Shown in pieces: positions 63,890-64,000 of a stretch of DNA of 64,000 nt. The notes below the pieces were generated by a model that had not been told where the DNA came from, searched no databases, and worked only from the letters and a program-made list of their open reading frames with translations. This DNA is from Halomicronema sp. CCY15110 (GTDB taxonomy: Bacteria > Cyanobacteriota > Cyanobacteriia > Phormidesmidales > Phormidesmidaceae). Within the stretch, counting starts at the first letter, position 1. The number at the start of each line of letters is the position of its first letter. The DNA is taken from positions 1 through 64,000 of the forward strand of contig NZ_JACSWC010000370.1 of the NCBI RefSeq assembly GCF_016888165.1, given 5' to 3'. A program made the translations under genes and the position numbers.

Positions 63890-64000
63890 ACGTCAGTCCT
63901 AGATATCCGGCCCTAAGTGGCTAGCGCTAGGTGTAAGTTGCCAGCAGATTAGTTGGGCATGTTTGACATTAGATGGCATCCCCTCACCGCTCAACTTCAC
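63890..64000. other. Right edge of the window, non-coding as seen
   Basis: The last 111 bp contain small direct repeats of CTAG (for example TGGCTAGCGCTAGG at 63918-63931, partly palindromic), but no gene can be supported before the edge. Confidence 0.35.

Overview
The window is a cyanobacterial chromosome segment. The evidence is psbO (the photosystem II extrinsic protein), a phylloquinone branch (menA, menC, menE and a DHNA-CoA-thioesterase-like gene), sulfolipid genes sqdB and sqdX, a thylakoid-type FtsH, and the octamer GCGATCGC (HIP1), which recurs in and between genes throughout. Base composition is moderately G+C-rich, with a few AT-rich islands at about 44.3-45.1 kb and 57.2-59.9 kb. 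Species cannot be named from the sequence alone. I see no rRNA, tRNA, CRISPR array, complete insertion sequence or prophage.

Layout. 0.3-6.6 kb: a YbjN-like gene, a secreted unknown, an EF-G-like GTPase, rpmB, an ACT-domain protein, a newly noticed 54-codon membrane-peptide gene, a cysteine-less rhodanese and an RNase D-like exonuclease. 6.6-10.5 kb: trpB, a Tat-type glycosidase-like protein and a small unknown. 10.9-16.2 kb: psbO with a strong terminator, an IS110 transposase relic, ftsH, a small cysteine protein and glmM. 16.3-19.7 kb: DUF309 gene and the LPS-export set lptA, lptB, lptF. 19.8-22.5 kb: a secreted cysteine-repeat protein and dxs. 22.8-29.0 kb: a three-gene signalling operon on the minus strand (ethylene-receptor-like and cyanobacteriochrome-like hybrid kinase, REC-GGDEF-EAL protein, REC-histidine kinase). 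29.3-33.8 kb: glgP and pgi. 34.1-41.9 kb: FAD oxidoreductase, phytase-like lipoprotein, sqdB, sqdX, DUF4864, NurA. 42.1-47.0 kb: an aspartoacylase-like enzyme, a mosaic pentapeptide-repeat membrane protein, and a DUF4160/DUF2442 pair bracketed by direct repeats that carry a duplicated pentapeptide-gene 5' end. 47.0-50.8 kb: phylloquinone genes. 51.0-56.7 kb: SulP-STAS-cNMP transporter, Uma2 nuclease-like gene, ROK kinase, and a substrate-binding/OmpA fusion. 56.8-60.7 kb: an NfeD-like domain protein, two very small genes, a CHASE2 histidine kinase and its NarL-type regulator. 60.9-63.9 kb: an OB-like lipoprotein, folD, GGPP synthase and a DUF212 membrane protein.

How the genes connect. Dxs and GGPP synthase feed the plastidic-type isoprenoid route, whose phytyl chains are used by MenA for phylloquinone. 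GlgP, a ROK glucokinase and Pgi lie on glycogen and glucose breakdown. SqdB and SqdX make the thylakoid sulfolipid. FtsH and PsbO serve photosystem II turnover and water oxidation. The most interesting regulatory unit is the 22.8-29.0 kb operon. It couples an ethylene-binding-type membrane domain and a probable bilin-binding GAF to phosphorelay and cyclic-di-GMP domains. Other points for follow-up are an exact 11-nt complement of the conserved Yfr1 sRNA motif in the glmM ribosome-binding site, a perfect 19-bp dyad upstream of dxs, the duplicated cassette at 45.3-46.0 kb, and three small genes that are easy to miss.
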